From NCBI GenBank assembly GCA_022360095.1, contig JAKSDK010001896.1, positions 62,001 through 126,000 on the forward strand: DNA of 64,000 bases, given 5' to 3'. Positions 15,801 to 25,133 of this stretch are shown piece after piece. The DNA is from Phycisphaerales bacterium. Its GTDB lineage: Bacteria; Planctomycetota; Phycisphaerae; UBA1845; UTPLA1. The number at the start of each line of letters is the position of its first letter. Position 1 is the first letter of the stretch. The notes beneath the pieces are model-generated. The model had not been told where the DNA came from, did no database searches, and worked only from the letters and a program-made list of their open reading frames with translations. The translations under genes were made by a program, and so were the position numbers.

Positions 15801-16311
15801 GCCGCTAGGCGAAGAAATAAATCGGGGCGGCCGGGGTTCCGGACGCATGGATCTGTCCAAGCTGAAGGTGCAACCCGGTCGCTTCATGGCCTTGTTGCTG
15901 GAATTGGGCGGTCTCGGCTACGAGAGACGATACGCGATCCAGGTCGGCACGTTGGATTTTCTGATACGGGACGGTCGTATCTACTACGACAACTTCCGCA
16001 TGAGATTCACGCCGGAATACGATCTGATTCTGAGCGGTTCGGTGGGGTTGGACGGTACGCTCGATCTGGTGATTTCTTTTCCCATGCACCCGGCGCTTCT
16101 TAATCGCCTGGCCGTTCGCGGTCCTCTCTCAAGATACGCGGAGGAATTGAAGGATGTCCGCGTGGAGATCCCTTGTGTGGGCACGCGGGAGAATCCCAAG
16201 CTCGACTTTTCAAGAGTTGATACGAAGAAGCTTTTGAGAAAAGTGATCGGCAAGGGGCTGGTCGGTGATCTGTTGGGAGGGTGGGGCGACCGTAAGAAGA
16301 AAAAGCCCTGA
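12817..16311 (+). CDS. AsmA/TamB-like giant envelope protein
   Basis: The 1164-residue protein starts with a basic cytoplasmic tail, then one membrane anchor (FFFAGFLLCALIGALVGFAP, about residues 31-50). The long remainder is beta-rich with repeated strands of alternating polarity. The opening after the anchor (LSIVNGRLQGDIALTTMSLS) is the AsmA-type start. Near the C-terminus, YDLILSGSVGLDGTLDLVIS and the following block correspond to the AsmA C-terminal region. Proteins of this group span the periplasm as grooves that carry lipids between membranes. The protein is therefore a candidate for lipid transport to the outer membrane, which also implies a diderm cell. AAGGA precedes the ATG. The next gene starts 15 bases later. 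Confidence 0.8.
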   Translation: MAHEAPQTDGDAARGTDTNTKTPAKQEPRKKRRWLRRFFFAGFLLCALIGALVGFAPTIASTELARNQILSIVNGRLQGDIALTTMSLSWFGKCEAKGFKVSDPSGRDVLHVDAMNFDGGVWDAIGALSAFDQVNVDSPEVVLHVADDGSVSIADAFRLKNPSDTESDISFPDGVISVSNGSVKVVRADGRRYEVSDVNSKVDLKSSGGMDATLGMTLADGKKLTGEIEVRRLISAGELTPTEAEGRLRIRTEGDVDLQPIGRVALKNSTVEGRADLDIETEFKSGQVVSDLNARFAGLRAAGEGVAEIRPIDLQLTSKIIASKERLDGEVNLAGEAGTTQAKFSYGLSEKAVDVSLDEMLAAVLDGKPIKLPDFTLDAQGRVDLPSLAKAVPDLLKIRPGSEITAGRLALGNVSIKGGALPSAKAQLELADLSATVDGRTTRWEPITIDVDVLSDSGDGLRVQRAELKSGFGQVVATGTLSSLQAELAGDFEKLQQQFDQVFDIGSFELGGRFSANVSVSNPGGQRLAVESSLVADGVRYRDRHGGFQLNRLTLNQNSEVELKGHEKPKLVVNRADATIDDGMNISTSGWYDLQQESFHADVNVDQADLGLVGRLASSMGVDALGQYSGNLQLQSKLDKPSRQAEMHSEGRFLLRNGAVGRESLGSEVRGQWSGVALSADGEKLDVQLAKLESSLAKATVQAVQCNFGDDLILSGDVNAHADLSRCMPVVARMTKSKTVPNLSGQLTIKTLCKADAGGFTLTGDGAVDGFQMTTKDGSRVRDNLRFRYDTVLTHGDDKINVRQCQLTSRLLTADMKGDVSRYSTERELNLNGKYEASWDELTKVLHQLSPSTSKTVALQGKGAGRFKVMGPASRPNVETIPQELGGNMETGWGSATVFGVMMRKAVLNPVLKNGQIHLPVTKIRGAGGRVFLGGNVDLRSDPPRLIVPGELRVLEGIEVTPELGQQLLCRFVPIFGHMVSAEGFVNLDVKDIALPLGEEINRGGRGSGRMDLSKLKVQPGRFMALLLELGGLGYERRYAIQVGTLDFLIRDGRIYYDNFRMRFTPEYDLILSGSVGLDGTLDLVISFPMHPALLNRLAVRGPLSRYAEELKDVRVEIPCVGTRENPKLDFSRVDTKKLLRKVIGKGLVGDLLGGWGDRKKKKP

Positions 16312-16326
16312 GTCCGAGCGATCGTC

Positions 16327-17703
16327 TTGAAATTTTTAGGACATTTCAAACTGCATATCGAACGGCTGCTGACCGCGCCCGGCGAGGAAATGGGCCACTG
16401 GTCGAGGTTCGCACGGTTCCAAATTCAACTCTGGCGTTTTTGTGCTCGTCGGCTTTGGGAAAACAATGTCGCCGCCATGAGTGCCGCGCTCTCGTTTCGA
16501 ACTATTTTTGCGATGATTCCCGCGATCGTGCTGGCCGTCCTGGTCTTGAAGTCCGTCGGCGTTCTGGACGACGGCAAGAAAAGCCTTCGAGAGTTTCTGG
16601 CAGGCGCCGGGGTGACCAGAATCGCCATCGTCGACGAGGAGTTTGAAGCCGCACCGTCGCCGGACTCGGAATCGGAGAAGGTCTTCAATGTCGCCGATGA
16701 AATCGAATCGATCGTCGATGATGTCGAGGCGAAGCTGACCATCGGCCGCATCGGCCCGGTCGGTGTGGCGCTGCTCATCTGGACCGCGTTGACGCTTTTG
16801 ACCACGGTGGAGCGTTCGCTGAATCGTATCTTCGGGGCTTCACGACAAAGGCCCATCGCCCGTCGGGTGCTGCTTTACTGGTCCGTGCTCACGCTCGGTC
16901 CGCTCGTTTTGATCGTCGTCGAATATGCAAGCCGGAGAGTCACACAGCTCGTCGAGAACATGCCGGGTTTGTCGTGGTTGCTGGGAATCAGCGCCTGGGC
17001 CGCCCCGATCGTCGTCGGCGTTCTCGTGCTCGGGGCGGTTTACAAACACATGCCCAATACGCACGTGCAGTTTCGCTCGGCCATCGGCGGGGCTGCCGTC
17101 GCCGTGCCGCTGTGGCTCCTCGCGAAATGGGGGTTCGCAATTTATGTCGCCAAACTCGTCGGCACCGGCAACCTGTACGGTGCGCTGGGGCTTCTTCCGT
17201 TGTTCATGATCTGGTTGAATCTCTCCTGGTTGATCTTTCTCTTCGGCGCCGAACTCGCTCACACGGCCGTCAATCTCACCGACCTGGAGATCGCAGAAAA
17301 GACAATGGACTCGGAGCCGGGCCCCTCAGATTTGCTCGCTGCGGCCGTTGCCGTCGCCCAGCCTTTTATCGCGGGTCGTGGGCCGGTGAGCGCGGACGAT
17401 ATCGCAAAGAGACTTTCGTTGACGAGTGCGACGGCCCAGCGATTGCTCGACCGTCTGGAGTCGTCCATGATCGTGTGCGCCGTCGAAAGTGACAGAAGCG
17501 CGGCCTACGTATTAAGCCGGCCGGCGGAGAAGATCGCGATTCTGGACATCGCCGGAATGAACGGCCGTCTCGAGGGCAATTCCGTCATGACGCTCTACGC
17601 TCCCGATATCAAACAGGCGGTGGAAAAGGCCTGGTCCCACGCTCGATCCGCCGTTGGAGATTACACATTGGCCGACGTCGTACGCGAGAGAGCAAAATCG
17701 TGA
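16327..17703 (+). CDS. YihY/BrkB family inner-membrane protein with a C-terminal winged helix
   Basis: The 458-residue protein contains several membrane segments. Typical family stretches are ENNVAAMSAALSFRTIFAMI, the long hydrophobic helices near residues 140-250, and the block GNLYGALGLLPLFMIWLNLS. About 75 residues between the first two helices are acidic and probably face outward. Residues about 345-430 form a winged-helix-like domain (ADDIAKRLSLTSATAQRLLD). The family was once called RNase BN; that activity is not supported, and substrate and role are unknown. The start is TTG at 16327; an ATG at 16390 is an alternative. It is 15 bases downstream of the AsmA-like gene, so the two are likely cotranscribed. 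Confidence 0.8.
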   Translation: MKFLGHFKLHIERLLTAPGEEMGHWSRFARFQIQLWRFCARRLWENNVAAMSAALSFRTIFAMIPAIVLAVLVLKSVGVLDDGKKSLREFLAGAGVTRIAIVDEEFEAAPSPDSESEKVFNVADEIESIVDDVEAKLTIGRIGPVGVALLIWTALTLLTTVERSLNRIFGASRQRPIARRVLLYWSVLTLGPLVLIVVEYASRRVTQLVENMPGLSWLLGISAWAAPIVVGVLVLGAVYKHMPNTHVQFRSAIGGAAVAVPLWLLAKWGFAIYVAKLVGTGNLYGALGLLPLFMIWLNLSWLIFLFGAELAHTAVNLTDLEIAEKTMDSEPGPSDLLAAAVAVAQPFIAGRGPVSADDIAKRLSLTSATAQRLLDRLESSMIVCAVESDRSAAYVLSRPAEKIAILDIAGMNGRLEGNSVMTLYAPDIKQAVEKAWSHARSAVGDYTLADVVRERAKS

Positions 17704-17742
17704 CGATTCGTCTCCGTTAATGTTCGGTCCATCGTCGCTAAA

Positions 17743-17766
17743 GCCCCGGGCTTTTTCGCCCGGGGC
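17743..17766. terminator. Hairpin between convergent genes
   Basis: GCCCCGGGC, loop TTTTTC, GCCCGGGGC is a perfect 9-bp stem. It lies between the stop of the YihY gene and the stop of the minus-strand histidine kinase and may end both messages. Confidence 0.6.
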
Positions 17767-17810
17767 AGGCAAGCACATCCCGCGCTATGCGCTTTATTTC
17801 CACTCGACCG

Positions 17811-19708
<1,898 letters not shown>

Positions 19709-19724
<16 letters not shown>

Positions 19725-20455
19725 GATTCCCCTCGTTCTGATTGTGATTCGGTTTGATCAAAGAGCGGGCAGCCGAACACGTCCGTGTTGCTGACGATAC
19801 AGTCGCCTTCGTTCAGCCAGGTGCTGACGGCCAAGCTGCCGTTGTTGTCGCCTTCATGGGCGCGAGCCGACGTCATGCCGCCCGAAAAAAGCAGTTTGCC
19901 ATGACGGTCATAGAGACCGACCTGTCCGGAGGTCATGGCATCAAACCGTCGGGCTTCCTGTCCGCCCGGATCAACCAACGTTCTGACCCCCGGTAGTTTG
20001 GTCGCGATGTTCCAAAGGCTGCCGCGTTCCCAGCCCGACTTGAAATCCAGGGGACGAATGAAGACGGCAAGAACATCGACAGGCTCGTGGCTCCGTGCCA
20101 GTGTTCGCGACAGTTCGGACAGACTGGCCCGGGTGCACGGGCAATGGGGATGGATGAACATGACCAGCGTGGGACCGTTCGAGTTACGGACGAGCTGGGT
20201 GTCTTCCGGCCAGGCGTGCGGCATGCGGGCTGCCGCGCCGGGGTTGTTTGCGTAGGACGCCAGGTAACCAAGGCCGCCCACGACGGTGACACCCCAAAGC
20301 AGCAACCAGAACCACGTACGTGGACCGATGCTCAGACGAAACGCAGGGCATGGATTTTCGGGCTGCTGCCGTTGATCCGAATTCATCCCGTCGGAGATCT
20401 CGGCGCAGTCGTCCCGCGGAGGGGAAGATGCAATTGTCTGGCCGCGGAGAGGCAT
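19709..20455 (-). CDS. RedB-like membrane-anchored thioredoxin-fold protein, copy 1
   Basis: The 248-residue protein starts at the ATG at 20455, where AAGGAG stands at the ideal distance; ATG 20386 lacks a site. After a polar cytoplasmic stretch of about 46 residues there is one membrane helix (FWLLLWGVTVVGGLGYLA, about 49-66). The rest is extracytoplasmic with a thioredoxin-like fold. In place of CxxC it carries HPHCPCTRAS (Cys105, Cys107), a CxC motif. LLFSGGMTSARAHEGDN, a late motif, is shared with the paralog at 37486-38127, as is a cysteine near the C-terminus (DVFGCPLF). The name RedB is used for such proteins in other bacteria; its biochemistry is not known to me. The overlap with the kinase gene suggests a joint sensory function. 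Confidence 0.75.
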
Positions 20456-20581
20456 TGCACTCCTTTTCGGTTTACCTTCTGGATACTTCCGACAACGGTG
20501 GATATCTCACCGGCCCACTTATTGGATCGGACGAAAGGCTGGTGCAGTTTCAAGCGGTCGCGCAAAACGGACCTTGTCGTC

Positions 20582-20635
20582 GTAGGGTGGGTTCTACTCG
20601 CCGGTCCGGCTCACGGCGGGCAAAGCTCGCCCTAC
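20582..20635. repeat. REP-like inverted element
   Basis: The 54-base element begins GTAGGGTGGG and ends CTCGCCCTAC, so its ends are inverted copies (GTAGGG with CCCTAC). A second small stem, GGCGGGC with GCTCGCC, lies inside. Elements of this look are dispersed in many genomes; I see only this copy in the window, so its repeat nature is not proven. Confidence 0.4.
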
Positions 20636-20708
20636 TTTGCCTAGCCTATTCTCGCGTGGAGAACAATGTTATCGGAAGATGGAATGGATGCCGGTCGGTG
20701 CGGAGGAC

Positions 20709-20735
20709 GGCGCGACGGACGATGTCCGTCGCGCC
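20709..20735. terminator. Strong GC hairpin after the beta-helix gene
   Basis: GGCGCGACGGAC, loop GAT, GTCCGTCGCGCC is a perfect 12-bp stem, 40 bases downstream of the stop of the minus-strand gene at 20775. No T-tract follows on either strand. It is a probable transcript end or barrier. Confidence 0.5.
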
Positions 20736-20774
20736 GAGCGTCCGCATCAGCGAACTCATGCCCATGCCGCGGCA

Positions 20775-23387
20775 CTAAGGAAGTGATCGCGATGACGGTC
20801 GATTGCGACGCTTTCGAATCATCACCACACCGAACAATGCCAAGGGCATCATGTTGAACGTGCCGAACCCGCAAACCGCGGGTGGAACCACCGGCCCGGG
20901 TGCGTCGCATCCGTCCGGCGTCCCGTCGCCGTCCGTGTCCACCGTATCGTCAAAGCCGTCGCACACGTCGTTGCAATCGGCCACCCCGTCCCCGTCGCTG
21001 TCGGTGTCGGGATTTCCGCAACCACACTCGCCGGGTTCCGCTTTGTTCGGATCGTCCGGGCAACCGTCGACGTCATCGCACGTACCGTCGTTGTCGCGGT
21101 CCACGTCAGGAACACCACATCCGCACAGGCCGGGCTCGGTCTTATTCGGATCGTCGGGACACTGGTCGTCGTTGCCTCCGCCCGGCACATCGCCTTGCGA
21201 TTCGAAGGCACCCATGTCAACAATCGGTGTTGTCCCGTTACCCGTATCCGGCGAGTCGGCGACATCGAAAAACCTTGGAAGTTTGTCAAGGTCGAACGGC
21301 AACGCTTCGGCGAGGTCTGCATCGTCATCGAGATCGCCCGTATCGGCGGGCACGGCGTCATTGTCTGCGGCGTCGATGGCCGGGGAGTCATTGGCGAGAC
21401 GAAGATCGTCGTCTTCGGTGCCGGGCGTGTTATCAGGTCCGTCGGCGTCGACGAAGCGCGGGTCTGTGTTGATGTTCCCGACGCCGGGGAAACCGTCCTG
21501 GATGTCACTGAAGGTGACGTTTGCAGCCGAACCGTTCAGGTCTGCAATCTGGTCCGGTGTATTGCCGAAAACGATGCAGTTTTGGATCACCGGGAAACTG
21601 GGGGGCGTCTGGAAGCCGTCAACGTTCGTAATGCCGCCGCCCGGTCCCCCTGATGTGTTTCCGGAGAATGTGCAGTTGATGATCGTCGCGTCACTGGAAT
21701 CATTGATCATTCCGCCGCCGCCATCGTTCGGATCGTTACAGGTGTTACCGCTGAAGATGCAGTTGGCGACGGTTGGTGCGCTGAGATCGTTGTACATCCC
21801 ACCGCCGCTGCCAATTGGGTTGGTGGCGGCATTGCCGATGAACGCACAGTTCACGACAGACGGATTGCTTTCTTGTTCATTGTACATGCCGCCGCCGCCG
21901 AAGATGCTGTCGGCGGTGTTGCCGATGAACCGACAATTGCGGATGACCGGGTTGCTGTCGTTGTTGGTGATCCCGCCGCCTCGGTCCTCGGCGGCGTTGT
22001 TGCGAAAGACGCAGTCGTGGATCGTCGGGTCGGAGTTTCGGTTATGGATTCCCGCGCCGTCACCGGTCGCGACGCCTACGGACGTGTTGCGGTTGAAGGT
22101 GCAAAAACCGATGGTCGGCGTCGCGCCTTCGGCGACCGCGATGCCGCCTCCGATCGCACCAATGTTGTCATCAAAGACGCAATCGGTAATGTCCGAGGTG
22201 CAATCTTCTTCGACGAAAACAGCGCCACCGTTGCCGTTGGCTTCATTCTGTTCGAATAGGCAGTTCGTGATGGGCGGGCTGCTGGCACGGTCAGCCTGAA
22301 TCGCGCCACCGTCTCCGGTTTGGTTGTCCGCTCCGGCGAAGTTCAAACGAAAGGTGCAGCCGCTGATGTCCGGGCTGGAGCTGAAGAGGAGTGCGATGGC
22401 ACCGCCGAGGTCCTCGCCGGTGTTGTTCTCGAAGGTACAGTTTTCGATTGTGCCACTGCTTGAGTCGCGGCTGAAGATGGCGCCGCCTCTCGACTCGGCG
22501 AAGTTGTCGGTAAACGTGCAGTTGACGATGGCGGGGCTGGAAAAATCCTCGTTGCGGATGGCCCCGCCGCTGGCGATGAAGGGCATGGCGTCGTTGTTGT
22601 TGAATGTGCACGTGTCGAAGGTCGGACTGCTCGTGCGATTCGATATGGCGCCGCCTCCGACGACCCCTGCATGGTTTGAGTCGAACGTGCAATTTGTAAA
22701 GTTTCCGCCGATGCCAAACTCGTAGAAGATGGCGCCTCCCTCTCGGCCTGCGTCATTGAAGCTGAACGTGCACCCCGTGGCGTTGATGGTGCTGACATCA
22801 CTGATGATGGCGGCGCCGTTGTTGGCGACTACGTGATTGGTGAAGATGCAATCGTTCAGCGTGACGATGCTTCCGTCGTCGATGTCCATGCCGCTGTGAT
22901 TGGCGGCGCCGGTGCCGTCGAACCTGCAGCCGGTGAATGTGGGCGTGCTGTCGTCGTCAACGCGCGCGGCCCTGTTGGAGATGTTGTTGAAGATGCAGTC
23001 GACGATCGCGGGTCCACTGGCGTCGTCGATGTCCATCACAGGGCCGTTTGTGTCCTGAAACGTGATTCCCTGGATGATCGTATTGAGCCCTTCACCGTTG
23101 TTGATGGTGACTTTCGACTTGCCGTTGAAGATCGTCACGGCGGGGCCGTCAGAACTGCGTATGGTGAGCGCCTTACCACCCGGATTGAAGACTTGCTCGT
23201 ACGTGCCGGGGCCGAGGACGATTTCATCTCCGTTGTCGGCGTCGTCAATCGTCGCCGCGATCGATTCCGAAGGGCCGACGTTGAACGTTTCGGCCCGGGC
23301 CCGCGCGACGGAGATCAAGGCCAGGCCTGTGAAAGCTAAGAGTGTCAGGGAGAATGCGTGATGAGGGCGACAACGCGTATTCATCAA
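20775..23387 (-). CDS. Secreted beta-helix (polymorphic outer membrane protein-like) protein with Ca-binding repeats and a C-terminal sorting tail
   Basis: The 870-residue protein has a signal peptide (cleavage near ARA, about residue 32). A long right-handed beta-helix follows, built from repeats of the type GGAIFxxxSSxxIxNCTFxxN, about 60-640. These resemble the GGAI and FxxN repeats of chlamydial Pmp proteins. Calcium-binding stretches rich in Asp (DNDGTCDDVDGCPDDPN, DTDSDGDGVADCND) follow at about 730-820, like thrombospondin type 3 or bacterial EF-hand repeats. The C-terminus CGFGTFNMMPLALFGVVMIR plus KRRNR is Cys-Gly, a hydrophobic helix and a basic cluster, the layout of MYXO-CTERM-like sorting signals. 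It is a surface protein, possibly an adhesin. No enzymatic motif is seen. Confidence 0.85.
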   Translation of the reverse strand: MMNTRCRPHHAFSLTLLAFTGLALISVARARAETFNVGPSESIAATIDDADNGDEIVLGPGTYEQVFNPGGKALTIRSSDGPAVTIFNGKSKVTINNGEGLNTIIQGITFQDTNGPVMDIDDASGPAIVDCIFNNISNRAARVDDDSTPTFTGCRFDGTGAANHSGMDIDDGSIVTLNDCIFTNHVVANNGAAIISDVSTINATGCTFSFNDAGREGGAIFYEFGIGGNFTNCTFDSNHAGVVGGGAISNRTSSPTFDTCTFNNNDAMPFIASGGAIRNEDFSSPAIVNCTFTDNFAESRGGAIFSRDSSSGTIENCTFENNTGEDLGGAIALLFSSSPDISGCTFRLNFAGADNQTGDGGAIQADRASSPPITNCLFEQNEANGNGGAVFVEEDCTSDITDCVFDDNIGAIGGGIAVAEGATPTIGFCTFNRNTSVGVATGDGAGIHNRNSDPTIHDCVFRNNAAEDRGGGITNNDSNPVIRNCRFIGNTADSIFGGGGMYNEQESNPSVVNCAFIGNAATNPIGSGGGMYNDLSAPTVANCIFSGNTCNDPNDGGGGMINDSSDATIINCTFSGNTSGGPGGGITNVDGFQTPPSFPVIQNCIVFGNTPDQIADLNGSAANVTFSDIQDGFPGVGNINTDPRFVDADGPDNTPGTEDDDLRLANDSPAIDAADNDAVPADTGDLDDDADLAEALPFDLDKLPRFFDVADSPDTGNGTTPIVDMGAFESQGDVPGGGNDDQCPDDPNKTEPGLCGCGVPDVDRDNDGTCDDVDGCPDDPNKAEPGECGCGNPDTDSDGDGVADCNDVCDGFDDTVDTDGDGTPDGCDAPGPVVPPAVCGFGTFNMMPLALFGVVMIRKRRNRPSSRSLP

Positions 23388-23699
23388 AGGGGCCTCCTGT
23401 GTATCAGTGCATGATCAAATCGGCTGAGGATCCGGGCTCCTCCCGCGGTCTCATGGATGAACGCCCCGTCTGTTCCATGATGGGATCAAATGCGCGGAGC
23501 TTTTTCGCCATGCCCTTTCTGGGAAGTTCGATAATCGGGGACCAAGGCCACAAATGGCCATGTTCGCTTCAGACGGTTATGATGGAGTGCAGTCTGATCG
23601 GAGTGGGCGAGATTCATGCAAGCGGTCAACAGTCTGTTACATGTCTCATTGGACGCTCGTCATGGGCCGGGCCGGACCGGCTCGTGAGGGAGGTCGCTC
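23388..23699. other. Divergent intergenic region
   Basis: About 310 bases lie between the minus-strand beta-helix gene and the plus-strand transporter gene. It must contain both promoters. I see no supported coding frame, tRNA or repeat in it. Confidence 0.4.
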
Positions 23700-25133
23700 T
23701 TGAAGGCACGACTTATCTCGACGTGCATCACGGCCGCGCTCGGCGGTCTGCTCTTCGGTTTTGATACGGCGGTCATTTCCGGCACGACCGAGGCCTTACA
23801 GAGCGTCTTTTCTCTTAGTGACGGGCGGCTTGGTTTTGCCGTTTCAAGTGCGCTGATCGGCACGATTTTCGGCGCCGCCTTTGCGGGATTCGCAGCCGAC
23901 GGCCTGGGACGGCGAAATTCGCTTCTGCTCATCGGTCTTTTGTACGCGGTTTCAGCAACCGGCAGCGCTTTGGCATGGAGCGAGGTGTCGTTTGTCTTAT
24001 TTCGATGGATTGGAGGAGTCGGTGTCGGCGGGGCGTCTGTGATCTCGGCGATGTATATCGCGGAGATTTCGCCGGCGCGCTATCGGGGCTTGCTTGTCGG
24101 CGCATTTCAACTGAACATCGTGATCGGAATTCTCGTCGCCTACCTGTCCAACTATGTGATCTCACAATTTGGGCAGTGGCACGTGGAGACCGATGTGGGC
24201 ACGGGCCTGGCAGCGTCGTTGCAGGAGGCCCATCTTCGATGGACCCACGAGGTTGAGTGGCGATTGATGTTCGGGGCCGAGGTCTTTCCGGCGGTCGTTT
24301 TCCTCATGCTGCTGTCCTTCTCGCCCAGGAGTCCGCGCTGGCTTGTGGCAAAGGGGCTCGAAAGCGAAGCGCGCCAAGTGCTTAGGCTGGTTGGCACCGA
24401 TGGCGGCGACATCGACGCCGAAATCGAGGCCATTCGGGATTCCCTCAGGGCGGCGGCGGACCAACGCTACCAGCCGCTTTTTTGCGGCAGGTATCGCAAG
24501 CCCATACTTCTGGCGCTGGCGCTGGCGACGTTTAATCAACTTTCAGGAATCAATGCCGTCCTCTATTACGCGCCGACGATCTTTCGCAACGCGGGCGCAT
24601 CCGAAGACGCGGCTCTTCTTTTTCCCGTTTGGCTCGGAGTCGCCAACTTGGTCTTTACCATCGTCGGTCTTGCGATGATCGATAAGTTCGGTCGACGCTA
24701 CTTGTTGCTGATCGGATCCGTCGGATATATCGCAAGCCTGGGCACGGCGGCCGCGGCGTTTTTTCGTTATGGACCCGATTTCGGACCGACGTCGAACATC
24801 ATTGTCCTGGCGGCGCTGGCGTTGTTCATTGCATCGCATGCCGTAGGGCAGGGGGCCGTCATCTGGGTCTACATCGGTGAAATCTTTCCAAACGCGGTTC
24901 GCGCCAGGGGCCAGGCGTTGGGCGGACTCACGCATTGGGCTTGGGCCGCGGCGTTGAGCTTTGCCTTTCCATCGCTATTATCCGGGCTTGGCGGGGCATG
25001 GGTGTTTACCATGTTCACGGGATTCATGGTGTTACAACTCTTTTGGGTGATCATATCCATGCGAGAGACAAAAGGCGTTCCGCTTGAGGAAATCGAGCAG
25101 GCACTTGGCACGCGCGAGGCTGGTGTCCGATGA
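23700..25133 (+). CDS. MFS sugar-proton symporter (sugar porter family)
   Basis: The 477-residue protein has twelve predicted membrane segments. Sugar porter signatures are present: GGLLFGFDTAVISG in the first helix, DGLGRRNSLL after helix 2, RWIGGVGVGGASVISAMYIAEISPARYRG around helices 4 to 5 (written here as the family pattern), FNQLSGINAVLYYAP in helix 7, and DKFGRRYLL after helix 8. It imports a monosaccharide with protons. The start is TTG with GGGAGG six bases upstream. The stop codon overlaps the ATG of the GH38 gene, so the transporter and the glycosidase are translationally coupled. Mannose or a mannoside is the likely substrate by that context. Confidence 0.9.
   Translation: MKARLISTCITAALGGLLFGFDTAVISGTTEALQSVFSLSDGRLGFAVSSALIGTIFGAAFAGFAADGLGRRNSLLLIGLLYAVSATGSALAWSEVSFVLFRWIGGVGVGGASVISAMYIAEISPARYRGLLVGAFQLNIVIGILVAYLSNYVISQFGQWHVETDVGTGLAASLQEAHLRWTHEVEWRLMFGAEVFPAVVFLMLLSFSPRSPRWLVAKGLESEARQVLRLVGTDGGDIDAEIEAIRDSLRAAADQRYQPLFCGRYRKPILLALALATFNQLSGINAVLYYAPTIFRNAGASEDAALLFPVWLGVANLVFTIVGLAMIDKFGRRYLLLIGSVGYIASLGTAAAAFFRYGPDFGPTSNIIVLAALALFIASHAVGQGAVIWVYIGEIFPNAVRARGQALGGLTHWAWAAALSFAFPSLLSGLGGAWVFTMFTGFMVLQLFWVIISMRETKGVPLEEIEQALGTREAGVR

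Larger units (their letters stand above)
20456..20774. other. Intergenic region with two hairpin elements and no supported gene
   Basis: These 319 bases lie upstream of the RedB-like gene and downstream of the beta-helix gene, both on the minus strand. They contain the repeat-like fold at 20582-20635 and the strong hairpin at 20709-20735. No frame in the stretch shows coding character. Confidence 0.45.

Noticed and set aside
16327..17703. Annotation of the YihY protein as ribonuclease BN
   Set aside because: That name is historical; the family is an integral membrane family without nuclease motifs.
20803..22299. A 498-codon plus-strand frame inside the beta-helix gene
   Set aside because: It is a Ser/Pro-rich antisense artefact; the minus strand gives regular repeats, a signal peptide and a sorting tail.
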